In this document: piece by piece, positions 17,467-25,590 of the stretch
Layout of the letters: each line of letters begins with the position of its first letter
Numbering within the stretch: the stretch's first letter is position 1
From: Rhodobacteraceae bacterium HTCC2150
Lineage (GTDB): Bacteria; Pseudomonadota; Alphaproteobacteria; Rhodobacterales; Rhodobacteraceae
Direction of reading: 5' to 3'
NCBI GenBank assembly: GCA_000169395.1
Contig: AAXZ01000002.1
Coordinates: 1-64,000 of the forward strand
DNA length: 64,000 nucleotides
Translations under genes and position numbers: made by a program
Notes under the pieces: generated by a model
What the model was told of the DNA's origin: nothing
Database searches by the model: none
What the model saw: only the letters and a program-made list of their open reading frames with translations

Positions 17467-17826
17467 ATGTTCTCAAAACTAATCTCTTTTTGGCGCGGCC
17501 AACCAGTCGCGGTGACGCTGTTTCTGGCGGCACTTGGCGTTACGGCTTTCTTTGCCTTTAGATCAATCGCCTTCACCATTTATTGGTCAGACCCTGCGCA
17601 TCGTGACCAAGAGATCTTATCATGGATGACACCGCGCTATGTGGCGCATTCTTGGAATATAGCGCCCGAAAGCTTGCACAGTTCATTGGGCATTAGAAAG
17701 CCACCCGATCGCCCCAAATCTTTGGCTGAATTTGTCGAAGAACAGGATATTACGTTTGAGGTTCTGAAAGAGCGCATTGAGGCCACGATCGCCGAAGAAC
17801 GCGCCAAGAAGCTGAAAAAGAAATGA
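17467..17826 (+). CDS. small membrane protein, function unknown
   Basis: A 119-residue protein with one clear N-terminal membrane span (VAVTLFLAALGVTAFFAFRS, about 14-33) and a soluble C-terminal part ending in a Lys-rich helix (EAT-IAEERAKKLKKK). The region ILSWMTPRYVAHSWNIAPES and the GIRKPPDRPKSLAEFVEEQ block resemble a conserved Rhodobacteraceae hypothetical found beside DedA genes. It overlaps the following DedA gene by 4 nt, so the products may work together in the membrane. Confidence 0.75.
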   Translation: MFSKLISFWRGQPVAVTLFLAALGVTAFFAFRSIAFTIYWSDPAHRDQEILSWMTPRYVAHSWNIAPESLHSSLGIRKPPDRPKSLAEFVEEQDITFEVLKERIEATIAEERAKKLKKK

Positions 17827-18425
17827 CCGAATATCTTTTGTCTTTGGTGCCACTGTATGGGCTGTGGATGATCGGGATCACCACATTTCTAAGCTGTCTG
17901 GCGATGCCTGTTCCTGCCTCTTTGTTGATGCTGACGGCTGGTGGGTTTGCGGCAGGTGGTGATCTTATTCTTTGGCAAACAGGTACCGTCGCGTTGGCCG
18001 GTGCAGTTGCGGGGGATCAGGTTGGTTTTGGCATTGGGCGGCGTGGCGGCACGGCCTTAATTTCAGGGCTGTTTGGCACACCTAAGCGCAAAAAACTGAT
18101 TACAGATGCCGAAAATATGTTGGCAAAAATGGGCGGTGTTAGCATCTTTCTAACGCGGTGGTTGTTCAGCCCCCTTGGGCCCTACATGAACATTGCCAGT
18201 GGGGCGTTGCATATGAAATGGCCCACATTCTTTGCCAGTGGTGTTATGGGCGAGGTGATTTGGGTTACTGTTTATGTTGGTCTTGGTTTTCTCTTTGCCG
18301 ACAGCATCAGCGATTTGGCAACAATGATGGGCAATGCTTCGGGCTTTATTGCGGGCTTGGCTGTCACCATTGGTTTGGGTGTTTGGATCGTGAAACGCAG
18401 CAAAAAAAACCAAGAACAGATTTAG
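17823..18425 (+). CDS. DedA/SNARE-associated family membrane protein
   Basis: A 200-residue multi-span protein of the DedA family, linked to lipid flipping and membrane homeostasis. Typical segments are VPASLLMLTAGGFAAGGDLI, the AGAVAGDQVGFGIGRRGG motif with its conserved Gly-rich turn and Arg pair, and FLTRWLFSPLGPYMNIASGA (the conserved R-W-P region). Four to five hydrophobic spans can be seen. Its ATGA start overlaps the small upstream membrane protein. Confidence 0.87.
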   Translation: MTEYLLSLVPLYGLWMIGITTFLSCLAMPVPASLLMLTAGGFAAGGDLILWQTGTVALAGAVAGDQVGFGIGRRGGTALISGLFGTPKRKKLITDAENMLAKMGGVSIFLTRWLFSPLGPYMNIASGALHMKWPTFFASGVMGEVIWVTVYVGLGFLFADSISDLATMMGNASGFIAGLAVTIGLGVWIVKRSKKNQEQI

Positions 18426-18491
18426 CAAATTCCATCTTGATTTAGCCCCTCTTTGCGCGTTCAGTAGCGGGAACAAAAAGGGGATGGCGCG

Positions 18492-19640
18492 ATGTCACTA
18501 CATTTTACACAGACCGAAATGGCAGGCCGCCTAGCGCGTGCAACCGAGGCCGTGAATGAGGCAGGCTTAGACGCCTTATTGATGTTCGCACCCGAAAGCC
18601 ATTTTTGGGTCTGTGGCTATGACACCTTTGGCTTTGCGATGTTTCAATGTTTGGTTCTGACCAAAGACGGTGAATTGCATTTGTTAACCCGCGAGCCGGA
18701 TTTACGCCAAGCACAATACACATCCACCCTGCCCGATGATCACATCCACATTTGGAAAGACATTCAAGGCGTTAACCCTGCTGAAAACCTAGTACGTCTG
18801 CTGGCCAAATTGGGTGTGGCAGACGGGCGATTGGGTTGGGAAACGCGCACCGCTGGTCTGACAGCATGGAATGGCAATTTGGTACGGGCAGCCTTGGGTG
18901 AAATGGTGGAAAGTTCAGACATCATGCCAGAACTTCGCCGTCATAAATCGGCAGCAGAGATTGATATGCATCGCCGTGCCGCATCCCTGTCAGATGATGC
19001 GTTGGATGCAGCCCTAGCCAGCACGCGCGCCGGTGCCTTTGAAGGTGATATTCTAGCTGACATGCAGGGCGCTATATTCAAAGGCGGCGGGGATTATGCG
19101 GGCAATGAATTTATTATTGGATCAGGCGAAGGCGGGCTTTTGTGTCGGTATTATTCTGGCCGTCGTCATTTGGATGCCAATGATCAGCTAACACTAGAAT
19201 GGTCAGGAGCCTATGCGCGGTATCATGCGGCCATGATGGATACGATCGTCGTCGGCGAACCCAGCGACAGCCAACGCCGCATGTTTGACGTGTGTAACCA
19301 AGCACTTGAGGCTTGCGAAGGCGCCATTCGTGCAGGTGACCCAATGGGCAACGTCTTTAACGCTCATGCCCGTGTATTTGATGCAAACGGGTTTACAGGC
19401 GCACGATTGAACGCCTGTGGTTATGGAATGGGCGCGATCTACAACCCGATTTGGGTGGATTTCCCAATGTTTTATGAAGGCAATCCGCAGATCATGATTG
19501 AGGGGCAAGTATTCTTTTTGCACATGATCCTTATGGATAGTGATACTGGTAAAGCCATGACCCTGGGCCATTCTGTTTTGGTTACAGACAATGGGATTGA
19601 ACGATTGTCGCGTCACAAACCCAAACTTCTATTGGCATGA
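18492..19640 (+). CDS. M24-family creatinase-like protein
   Basis: A 382-residue pita-bread-fold protein of the M24 peptidase/creatinase superfamily. The N-terminal creatinase domain (MAGRLARATEAVNEAGLDAL, then SHFWVCGYDTFGF) and the M24 domain are both complete. The metal ligands of true aminopeptidases seem largely lost: the Asp-Gly block reads LEWSGAYARYHAAMMDT, and the GHGIG motif reads GYGMG. It is therefore more like creatinase or ectoine-hydrolase-type enzymes acting on C-N bonds of small solutes. It overlaps the P450 gene by 4 nt, indicating a shared pathway. Confidence 0.78.
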   Translation: MSLHFTQTEMAGRLARATEAVNEAGLDALLMFAPESHFWVCGYDTFGFAMFQCLVLTKDGELHLLTREPDLRQAQYTSTLPDDHIHIWKDIQGVNPAENLVRLLAKLGVADGRLGWETRTAGLTAWNGNLVRAALGEMVESSDIMPELRRHKSAAEIDMHRRAASLSDDALDAALASTRAGAFEGDILADMQGAIFKGGGDYAGNEFIIGSGEGGLLCRYYSGRRHLDANDQLTLEWSGAYARYHAAMMDTIVVGEPSDSQRRMFDVCNQALEACEGAIRAGDPMGNVFNAHARVFDANGFTGARLNACGYGMGAIYNPIWVDFPMFYEGNPQIMIEGQVFFLHMILMDSDTGKAMTLGHSVLVTDNGIERLSRHKPKLLLA

Positions 19641-20794
19641 AGAACGCTGAATATAACATTGATACCAAACAGTTTTGGACTGATCCATACCCTGATTTAA
19701 AGGCCATGCAAGAACTGGCCGCCGTGGTTCATGTGCCCCAATTGAACGCCAAATTGTTCACGCGGCGCGAGGATATTTTCGTTCAAGAAAAACGCATCGA
19801 TATCTTTTCGTCGCGCCAACCAGGTGGATTGATGACGCAATTGATGGGCGAAAATATGATGCGCAAGGATGGTGATGCACATCAGCACGAAAGGCGTCAA
19901 ATATTCCCATCAATTTCGCCGAGAACGGTCCGGGACCATTGGCAGGCACAGTTTATTGCAGGTACTAAATCCGTAATTGATGCATTAAAAACCCAACAAA
20001 CTTGTGATCTTGTCACCGATTTTGCCATGCCTGTTTCCGCCGCCGCCCTAAAGGCCATCACAGGTCTGACAGATATGACCGCCGCCGAGATGGATGGCGT
20101 CAGCCAAGGCATGATCGACGGTTGTGCCAATTATTTGGGTGACCCTGATATCACCGCCCGCTGTCATGCTGCCACCAGTTTGATTGATGCCCATATCGAT
20201 CAGCGCCTTGCACACGTGCGAACAACGCCTGACTTTTCGGTTTTATCCGTTCTGGATCAGGCTGGCATGGCGATGGATCAAATTCGTGCAAACATCAAAT
20301 TGGTCATATCAGGTGGTCAAAATGAACCCCGCGATGCCATAGCAGGTACGATCTGGGCACTGTTGTCTAACCCAGATCAATTGGCCCAAATCCAAAATGG
20401 AAAAGCAAGCTTTCAACAGGCATTTGGTGAATACGCGCGGTGGAATTCCCCCATTGGCATGAGCCCACGTGAATTAACCCAAGACACCCACGTATGTGGT
20501 GCCGATTTTGTCAAAGGCGAACGCATTTTCTTTATGTTCAGTGCGGCCAACCGTGACCCAAGGGTTTTTGATCAACCCGATCAATATCAAGTTGCGCGTG
20601 ACACCAGCAAAGCCATATCTTTTGGTGCGGGTCCTCATTTCTGTGCAGGTGCTGCCGCCAGCCGCAGCCTTATCGCTGACGTGGCTTTGCCAATGTTCTT
20701 TGATGCCTTTCCCATCGCGGCGCTAAACGGCCCTGTGCCTGTGGGAGGGTGGGCGTTTCGCGGACCACTTTCAGTGCCGGTCACATTGACATGA
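19637..20794 (+). CDS. cytochrome P450
   Basis: A soluble bacterial P450 of 385 residues. The heme-binding loop FGAGPHFCAGAAASRSLIAD (about 331-350) supplies the Cys ligand. The ExxR motif is not obvious at its usual place (FGEYARWNSPIG). The I helix reads VISGGQNEPRDAIAGTIWAL, so the usual acid-Thr oxygen-activation pair is replaced by Asn-Glu-Pro. It is coupled by ATGA to the M24-like gene. No ferredoxin or reductase gene is adjacent. Substrate unknown; a small methylated amine or similar solute is possible only by association. Confidence 0.86.
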   Translation: MKNAEYNIDTKQFWTDPYPDLKAMQELAAVVHVPQLNAKLFTRREDIFVQEKRIDIFSSRQPGGLMTQLMGENMMRKDGDAHQHERRQIFPSISPRTVRDHWQAQFIAGTKSVIDALKTQQTCDLVTDFAMPVSAAALKAITGLTDMTAAEMDGVSQGMIDGCANYLGDPDITARCHAATSLIDAHIDQRLAHVRTTPDFSVLSVLDQAGMAMDQIRANIKLVISGGQNEPRDAIAGTIWALLSNPDQLAQIQNGKASFQQAFGEYARWNSPIGMSPRELTQDTHVCGADFVKGERIFFMFSAANRDPRVFDQPDQYQVARDTSKAISFGAGPHFCAGAAASRSLIADVALPMFFDAFPIAALNGPVPVGGWAFRGPLSVPVTLT

Positions 20795-20836
20795 TGTCCT
20801 CTTGATCGCGCACGTTCGCATACGCATATTATAAAC

Positions 20837-21517
20837 ATGTTAAAACTTGCCCCTATTCTTATTGCGCTGCTTTATGGCGTCGTCATGTACCGCCTTTCGG
20901 CCTCTCGCATGGCAAAACAGTTGGATCAAAATTCAAAACCCCTAAGTGATCCCCTGTTAAACCAACTGACCAAACAAATGGCTGTGGCCCTAGAAATCCC
21001 TAGGATTAAAGTGAACATTTATGAGGTTGAGCAGGTGAATGGGTTGGCCGCACCAGACGGGCGCATTTTCATCACACGGGGATTTTTCAACAAATACAAA
21101 AACGGCGAAGTAACAGCCGAGGAACTGGCTGGCGTGATCGCACATGAATTAGGCCACGTTGCCTTAGGGCATTCACGGCGGCGGATGATCGATTTTTCCG
21201 GCCAAAACGCAATGCGTACGGCATTGGCGATGATCTTGAACAGGTTTTTACCGGGTGTTGGCGGCTTTGTTGCCAATTTTTTGGGCACCTTATTGGTGGC
21301 ACGCTTATCGCGAAATGACGAATACGAGGCCGATGCCTATGCTGCTGCGTTGCTGACAAAGGCAGGGATTGGAACCGCGCCGCAAATTTCGCTGTTTGAA
21401 AAGTTGAACAAATTGTCAGGTGCAAATGGGGCCGCGACGCCCGCTTGGATGTTAAGCCATCCTAAAACGACCCAACGGATTGCGGCCATAAAGGATATGG
21501 AAAACCGCTGGTCGTAA
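20837..21517 (+). CDS. M48-family zinc metalloprotease
   Basis: A 226-residue M48 (HtpX/Oma1-like) peptidase. The zinc-binding motif is VIAHELGHVALGH (about 96-108) and the third ligand is in RNDEYEADAYAAALL (Glu). The N-terminus (LAPILIALLYGVVMYRLSAS) is a hydrophobic anchor, and GGFVANFLGTLLVARLSR may form a second membrane-associated helix. It likely degrades damaged envelope proteins. It converges on metY, with a hairpin between them. Confidence 0.85.
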   Translation: MLKLAPILIALLYGVVMYRLSASRMAKQLDQNSKPLSDPLLNQLTKQMAVALEIPRIKVNIYEVEQVNGLAAPDGRIFITRGFFNKYKNGEVTAEELAGVIAHELGHVALGHSRRRMIDFSGQNAMRTALAMILNRFLPGVGGFVANFLGTLLVARLSRNDEYEADAYAAALLTKAGIGTAPQISLFEKLNKLSGANGAATPAWMLSHPKTTQRIAAIKDMENRWS

Positions 21518-21519
21518 TA

Positions 21520-21543
21520 CGGCCCCCATTTTCACGAGGGCCG
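21520..21543. terminator. hairpin between convergent M48 and metY genes
   Basis: CGGCCC and GGGCCG arms surround a 12-base loop in the 34-bp gap between the two converging stops. No T tract of note is present on either side. It may serve as a two-way terminator. Confidence 0.5.
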
Positions 21544-21551
21544 CAGTAAAT

Positions 21552-22841
21552 TTAGGCTGATGCCGCCAATGCTTGATCCAAATCTGCAATCAAATCATCA
21601 GCCAATTCGATACCAACGGACAGGCGTACTGTGTTTGGTGCCGCACCGGCCCCGATTTGCTGTTCTTCGGTCAACTGACGGTGGGTGGTTGAAGCCGAAT
21701 GGATTACCAAGGATCGTGCATCACCCAAATTCGCCACATGGCTGAACAGGTTCAAGGCATTCACGAATTTCACACATCCTTCATATCCAGATTTCAGCGA
21801 TACTGTGAACAAAGCCCCTGCCCCACGTGGGCAAATCTTGGCAACGCGATCTTTGTATGGGGATGAATCCAATCCAGCATATGTGACAGCCGCCACCCGT
21901 GGGTCCGCCTCAAGCCACGCCGCGATTTTTTGGGCGTTGCTTACGTGACGTTCCATACGCAAGGATAAGGTTTCAATCCCCATCAACGTATAATGCGCGC
22001 CTTGCGGGTTCATCGTCATGCCCAAATCGCGCAAACCAATGGCAATGCTGTGGAATGTAAAGGCCATTGGCCCAAGTGCGGCCCCAAATGTCAGCCCATG
22101 ATAGGCTGGTTCAGGTTGGCTAAGGGATGGAAATTTTTCGCTGGCCATCCAGTCAAACTTGCCGCTGTCAACAACACAGCCGCCTGTGACAGTGCCGTTG
22201 CCTGTCAGATATTTGGTCGTTGAATGCACAACCAAAGTGGCCCCATGTTCAATCGGGTTGCACAGATATGGTGTGGCCGATGTATTATCCACAATCAAAG
22301 GCACGCCAGCCGCATCAGAAATGGCCGCGATTGCTGGCAAATCAGTGATATAGCCGCCAGGGTTGGCAATGGATTCACAGAAAACAGCGCGTGTATCGTC
22401 ATCAATGGCCGCGGCAACCGCCGCTTCGTCATCAAAATCCACAAACTTTGCAGACCAGCCAAATTTCTTAATCGTATTAGAAAATTGCTGAACGGTGCCA
22501 CCATAAAGGCGGGTTGAGGCCACAACATTCGTGCCCGGTGACATCAACGGAAATAACGCCATGATTTGGGCGGCGTGACCTGATGAACAACAAATGGCCC
22601 CCGCACCACCCTCAAGCGCGCAAATGCGGTTTGCTAAGGCTGAAACTGTTGGGTTGGTTAAGCGTGAATAGATGTTTCCCACTTCGGCCAAATTAAACAA
22701 TGCTGCCGCGTGATCCGCATCACGAAAAACATAAGCTGTTGTTTGATAAATTGGCACTTGGCGCGCGCCAGTTGCGGTGTCTGGTTCTGCGCCTGCATGA
22801 ATTTGAAGTGTTTCAAAACCTAGTTGTGGTGCGTCTGTCAT
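21552..22841 (-). CDS. metY: O-acetylhomoserine sulfhydrylase/aminocarboxypropyltransferase
   Basis: A 429-residue PLP enzyme of the Cys/Met metabolism family that makes homocysteine from O-acetylhomoserine and sulfide. Seen are LGFETLQIHAGAEPD at the start, NIYSRLTNPTVSALANRICA, the pyrophosphate and ring-binding IVDNTSATPYLCNPIEHGA, and the PLP lysine in VVHSTTKYLTGNGTVTGG (about 200). The C-terminal SLVIHSASTTHRQL and VRLSVGIELADDLI are characteristic. Its leader can pair with its own ribosome site (see 22849-22894), which hints at post-transcriptional control. Confidence 0.93.
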   Translation of the reverse strand: MTDAPQLGFETLQIHAGAEPDTATGARQVPIYQTTAYVFRDADHAAALFNLAEVGNIYSRLTNPTVSALANRICALEGGAGAICCSSGHAAQIMALFPLMSPGTNVVASTRLYGGTVQQFSNTIKKFGWSAKFVDFDDEAAVAAAIDDDTRAVFCESIANPGGYITDLPAIAAISDAAGVPLIVDNTSATPYLCNPIEHGATLVVHSTTKYLTGNGTVTGGCVVDSGKFDWMASEKFPSLSQPEPAYHGLTFGAALGPMAFTFHSIAIGLRDLGMTMNPQGAHYTLMGIETLSLRMERHVSNAQKIAAWLEADPRVAAVTYAGLDSSPYKDRVAKICPRGAGALFTVSLKSGYEGCVKFVNALNLFSHVANLGDARSLVIHSASTTHRQLTEEQQIGAGAAPNTVRLSVGIELADDLIADLDQALAASA

Positions 22842-22848
22842 TTGTAAT

Positions 22849-22894
22849 CCCTCGTCTATGAATGACGATGATCATAACGGCTGTTAACCGAGGG
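22849..22894 (-). promoter_or_regulatory. metY leader: pairing that covers the ribosome site
   Basis: On the minus strand CCCTCG (22894-22889) is an exact complement of CGAGGG (22854-22849), which is the ribosome site eight bases before the metY ATG. Between them lies TAACAGCCGTTA, whose TAAC/GTTA arms could form an inner stem. This could hide the ribosome site. I compared it with SAM-II and SAM/SAH riboswitch consensuses from memory and found no match. Confidence 0.4.
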
Positions 22895-22965
22895 TAAACA
22901 TCACAATCAGGAACAATATTCCAAAATCCACCCAAAAATCAGAACGAATGGGCGAAAATCAGGAA

Positions 22966-23508
22966 TTAGGCAGAAACAGCCTTGGCCAAGCGATTTAAAC
23001 GCGCTTTTTTCAACAGTGCCCTTAAATCACGTGGCACATTATCCATTCTTGCGGCTTTGATCTGAACTTCTTTCAGAGCCTCAACAACTTGATCAGGATG
23101 TTCGGACCAAATTTGCCACAAAAACGTATCAGGATCTTGTCTCTCAACGCCTTCTTCGCGCAATGTTGCCAGCGGAAAGTCCTTGGCATTCATTGTGACC
23201 AAAACATCAGCGTTACCTGTGATGGCAGCCGCCAAAACGTGAATATCGTCTGGATCGGGTAAATACAGCCGATTGGCCAAGCCTTCTTTGGGGGTGATAA
23301 CCGCATCAGGGAAGGCAGAACGCGTCACGGCAATTTCGCCGCGCGCCTGCATTTCACCCAAAGGACCAAGCTTGCGTGCCGCCCGCGCCCATTCTTCTAA
23401 AATGCGTGGTGACCAAAGTGGTGTGAACAATCCTTTGGCGGCAACAGCCAACAGAACCTCCCGCATCACAGAAGGATACAAAACGCATGTATCGAGAATT
23501 ACCTTCAT
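22966..23508 (-). CDS. PIN-domain ribonuclease-like protein
   Basis: A 180-residue PIN-domain protein. The start MKVILDTCVLYPSVMREVLL at 23508 overlaps the rlmI stop by 4 nt. The acidic PIN residues are visible: Asp in ILDTCVLYP, Glu in SPRILEEWARA, and the pair in LPDPDDIHVLAAAI, then VLVTMNAKDFP. The tail to residue 180 is basic. Many such proteins are toxins of VapC type, but no antitoxin-sized partner is upstream; the gene is coupled to a methyltransferase instead. A role in RNA processing is possible. Confidence 0.82.
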   Translation of the reverse strand: MKVILDTCVLYPSVMREVLLAVAAKGLFTPLWSPRILEEWARAARKLGPLGEMQARGEIAVTRSAFPDAVITPKEGLANRLYLPDPDDIHVLAAAITGNADVLVTMNAKDFPLATLREEGVERQDPDTFLWQIWSEHPDQVVEALKEVQIKAARMDNVPRDLRALLKKARLNRLAKAVSA

Positions 23509-24701
23509 GAAATCATGCGATAAAATAAGGATTTCAGATAACCGCTTTCGGCCAATTGTGGGTGCATCGGATGATCGGCACCAGCGTATCCTGTGTGGAT
23601 CAACTGTGCACGTCCACCAGCACGACCAATGCCACGTGAACACGCCATGCGGAATTTGGTGAGATCAACCGCGTGGCTGCACGAACAAAGACCAAGATAG
23701 CCACCATCCGCCACCAAAGCAGTCGCCAAACGCGCCACTTTTTCATAGGCACGTAATCCTGCCTCGGCGGCTTTTTTGTTTGGTGCAAACGCCGGTGGAT
23801 CACAAATCACCACCTCAAATTCTTGCCCCTCAGCGGCCAATGCTGTCAGCGCATCAAAGGCATCAGAACAGCGTGTTTCAAAACGATCAGCAACACCGCT
23901 GGCCTCGGCCCCCTCTTGGGCCAACGCCAAAGCAGCCGTTGAACCATCAACCGCCAACGCAGATTTTGCGCCATTGGCCAAGGCTGCCAATGAAAAGCCA
24001 CCGACATGGGAAAACACATCCAAAACGCGCACATCTTTAGACAAACCCGCCGCAAATGCATGATTTGGACGCTGGTCATAAAAGATGCCGGTTTTTTGGC
24101 CACCGATAAGGTCAGCCATATATGTAGCACCGTTCATCGCAACTGGTACTTTGGCCGTCACGCTGCCCAAAGGCACGGTCATTTCTTCGACCAAGCCTTC
24201 TAATTTGCGCGCGCGGCCCGTGCCACTTTTGACAACAGATTTGATGCCTATTGTTTGCAAGGCCGCAATAAACTGATCCATCATCATTTCAGCCCAAGCC
24301 GCATTTGGCTGGATCACGGCAATATCGCCAAAACGATCAATGATAACACCGGGCAAACCGTCTGCCTCGGCGTGGATTAAACGATAAAAAGGTTTGGAAA
24401 ACAGACGGTCGCGCATCGCCGCGGCTTGCGTCAGTTTATGTGTCAGCCATGCCTCATCAATAACGGCGGCTGGATTACGATCCAAAATACGACCAATAAT
24501 TTTGGAATTGTTATTTACCGTCACAACACCAATGGGTCGGCGATCGCTGTCTTCAAGAACAGCAATGGCACCGGGATCAAGCGCGCGTGTGCGGCGATCG
24601 GTGACCAATTCATTGGCAAAGACCCAAGGTGCACCATAGCGGATAGCACTGGAATCTAGTTTCGGTTTAAGGCGGACAACGGGATAAGGGGGCTGGTTCA
24701 T
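23505..24701 (-). CDS. rlmI: 23S rRNA methyltransferase RlmI-like (PUA + SAM domains)
   Basis: A class I SAM-dependent RNA methyltransferase of the RlmI/YccW type (m5C of 23S rRNA). A PUA domain is at the N-terminus (RYGAPWVFANELVTD, AIAVLEDSDRRPIGVVTVNN). The SAM-binding region is VRVLDVFSHVGGFSLAALAN (about 231-250), and the catalytic-type loop is VVICDPPAFAPNKKA with the later LGLCSCSHAV cysteines. Length 398 is usual. The downstream PIN gene is translationally coupled, so the pair may act on the same RNA. Confidence 0.9.
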   Translation of the reverse strand: MNQPPYPVVRLKPKLDSSAIRYGAPWVFANELVTDRRTRALDPGAIAVLEDSDRRPIGVVTVNNNSKIIGRILDRNPAAVIDEAWLTHKLTQAAAMRDRLFSKPFYRLIHAEADGLPGVIIDRFGDIAVIQPNAAWAEMMMDQFIAALQTIGIKSVVKSGTGRARKLEGLVEEMTVPLGSVTAKVPVAMNGATYMADLIGGQKTGIFYDQRPNHAFAAGLSKDVRVLDVFSHVGGFSLAALANGAKSALAVDGSTAALALAQEGAEASGVADRFETRCSDAFDALTALAAEGQEFEVVICDPPAFAPNKKAAEAGLRAYEKVARLATALVADGGYLGLCSCSHAVDLTKFRMACSRGIGRAGGRAQLIHTGYAGADHPMHPQLAESGYLKSLFYRMIS

Positions 24702-24741
24702 GACTGCCCCCTTAAACGCAATTTTGTTGACTGAAAAGACC

Positions 24742-25365
24742 CTAGTTCAGGGCAACATAGCCGTTTGGTACTTCGGGTGTTGATTTTGAGACACCGAATT
24801 CGGTTTGTGCCCAATCCTGAAGACCGGCCATGATGCGATATTTCTGTGTGAAACCAGCGCGTGCTGCCTTAAGCGCGCGGTTCCCACCATATGCCTTAAC
24901 ATCGACTTGATAGGTTTGCGCTGGGGCAAGAATAACACCTGTTCCGGCATCAACAACAGCAAGGTCAAACACCATATCATGCACACCACCTACGGTATTG
25001 GCGGCTTTTGGCGTTACACCGTGGAAACGACGGACAGTTACCTCAAAATTTACGGGGCGTGTGCCATTCAAATTGGCAACACCCGCGGTTAGACCACGAT
25101 CCATTAGTTCTTCGACTTGAACATAACGGTCCCCTACTGGATCGCCATGCCAAACCAAATCAGCCCGCGGGTAATACATATCCGCTTCTGTTGTGAGAAG
25201 GTTGCGTGGAACTGTTACGTTCACATCGGCCACTGACCAAGAAGTTGTCGGAAGCTGCAATGCAATAGGATCTGCCGCGCTGTTGCGCGTTACAAGATCA
25301 GAACTGGAACATGCGCTAAGGGCGCCAAATACTACCGCTGCTGTTATCAAACGAAAGCCAATCAT
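24742..25365 (-). CDS. DUF6778-type lipoprotein
   Basis: A 207-residue protein with a lipoprotein signal (LITAAVVFGALSACSSSDLV, Cys at about 20). The mature part has the repeated VNVTVPRNLLTTEADMYYPR and ADLVWHGDPVGDRYVQVEEL, which I associate with the DUF6778 family of Rhodobacteraceae. It probably resides in the outer or inner membrane facing the periplasm. No function is known. Transcribed away from edd. Confidence 0.78.
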   Translation of the reverse strand: MIGFRLITAAVVFGALSACSSSDLVTRNSAADPIALQLPTTSWSVADVNVTVPRNLLTTEADMYYPRADLVWHGDPVGDRYVQVEELMDRGLTAGVANLNGTRPVNFEVTVRRFHGVTPKAANTVGGVHDMVFDLAVVDAGTGVILAPAQTYQVDVKAYGGNRALKAARAGFTQKYRIMAGLQDWAQTEFGVSKSTPEVPNGYVALN

Positions 25366-25531
25366 TGGGGTCTCCTTTACCGTATTTCATTTTTCGTTAA
25401 GCAATATTTGACTGTTGATTGTGGCCAAAATGGGGAAAATGAAGGGGTATTTACGGAAATCGTGCCCAAATTGGGGGTATTTCGCATGATTGTCGCTAGG
25501 TCATGCACAATCCCCTGCGACGCAAAGGCCA

Positions 25532-25574
25532 TTGTGAGTTTTGATTTGGCATGATATGTTAGCGCTAACATATC
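25532..25574 (+). promoter_or_regulatory. edd-eda promoter with LacI-type palindromic operator
   Basis: A perfect 22-bp palindrome lies at 25553-25574 with core TGTTAGCGCTAACA, 16 bp before the edd ATG. A -35-like TTGTGA (25532-25537) and a -10-like TATGTT (25555-25560), 17 bp apart, place the operator over the -10 box, so binding would block transcription. The core fits the LacI-family pattern TGTTANCGNTAACA that I recall for CceR of Rhodobacter, a regulator of Entner-Doudoroff genes. The regulator itself is not in the window. Confidence 0.75.
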
Positions 25575-25590
25575 TATAAGGACGACCCTA

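Noticed and set aside
22842-22965. SAM-II or SAM/SAH riboswitch before metY
   Set aside because: Conserved core bases I remember for both classes are missing; only the simple ribosome-site pairing is kept as a candidate.
22966-23508. VapC toxin of a VapBC pair
   Set aside because: No antitoxin-sized gene upstream; instead the PIN gene is coupled to rlmI.
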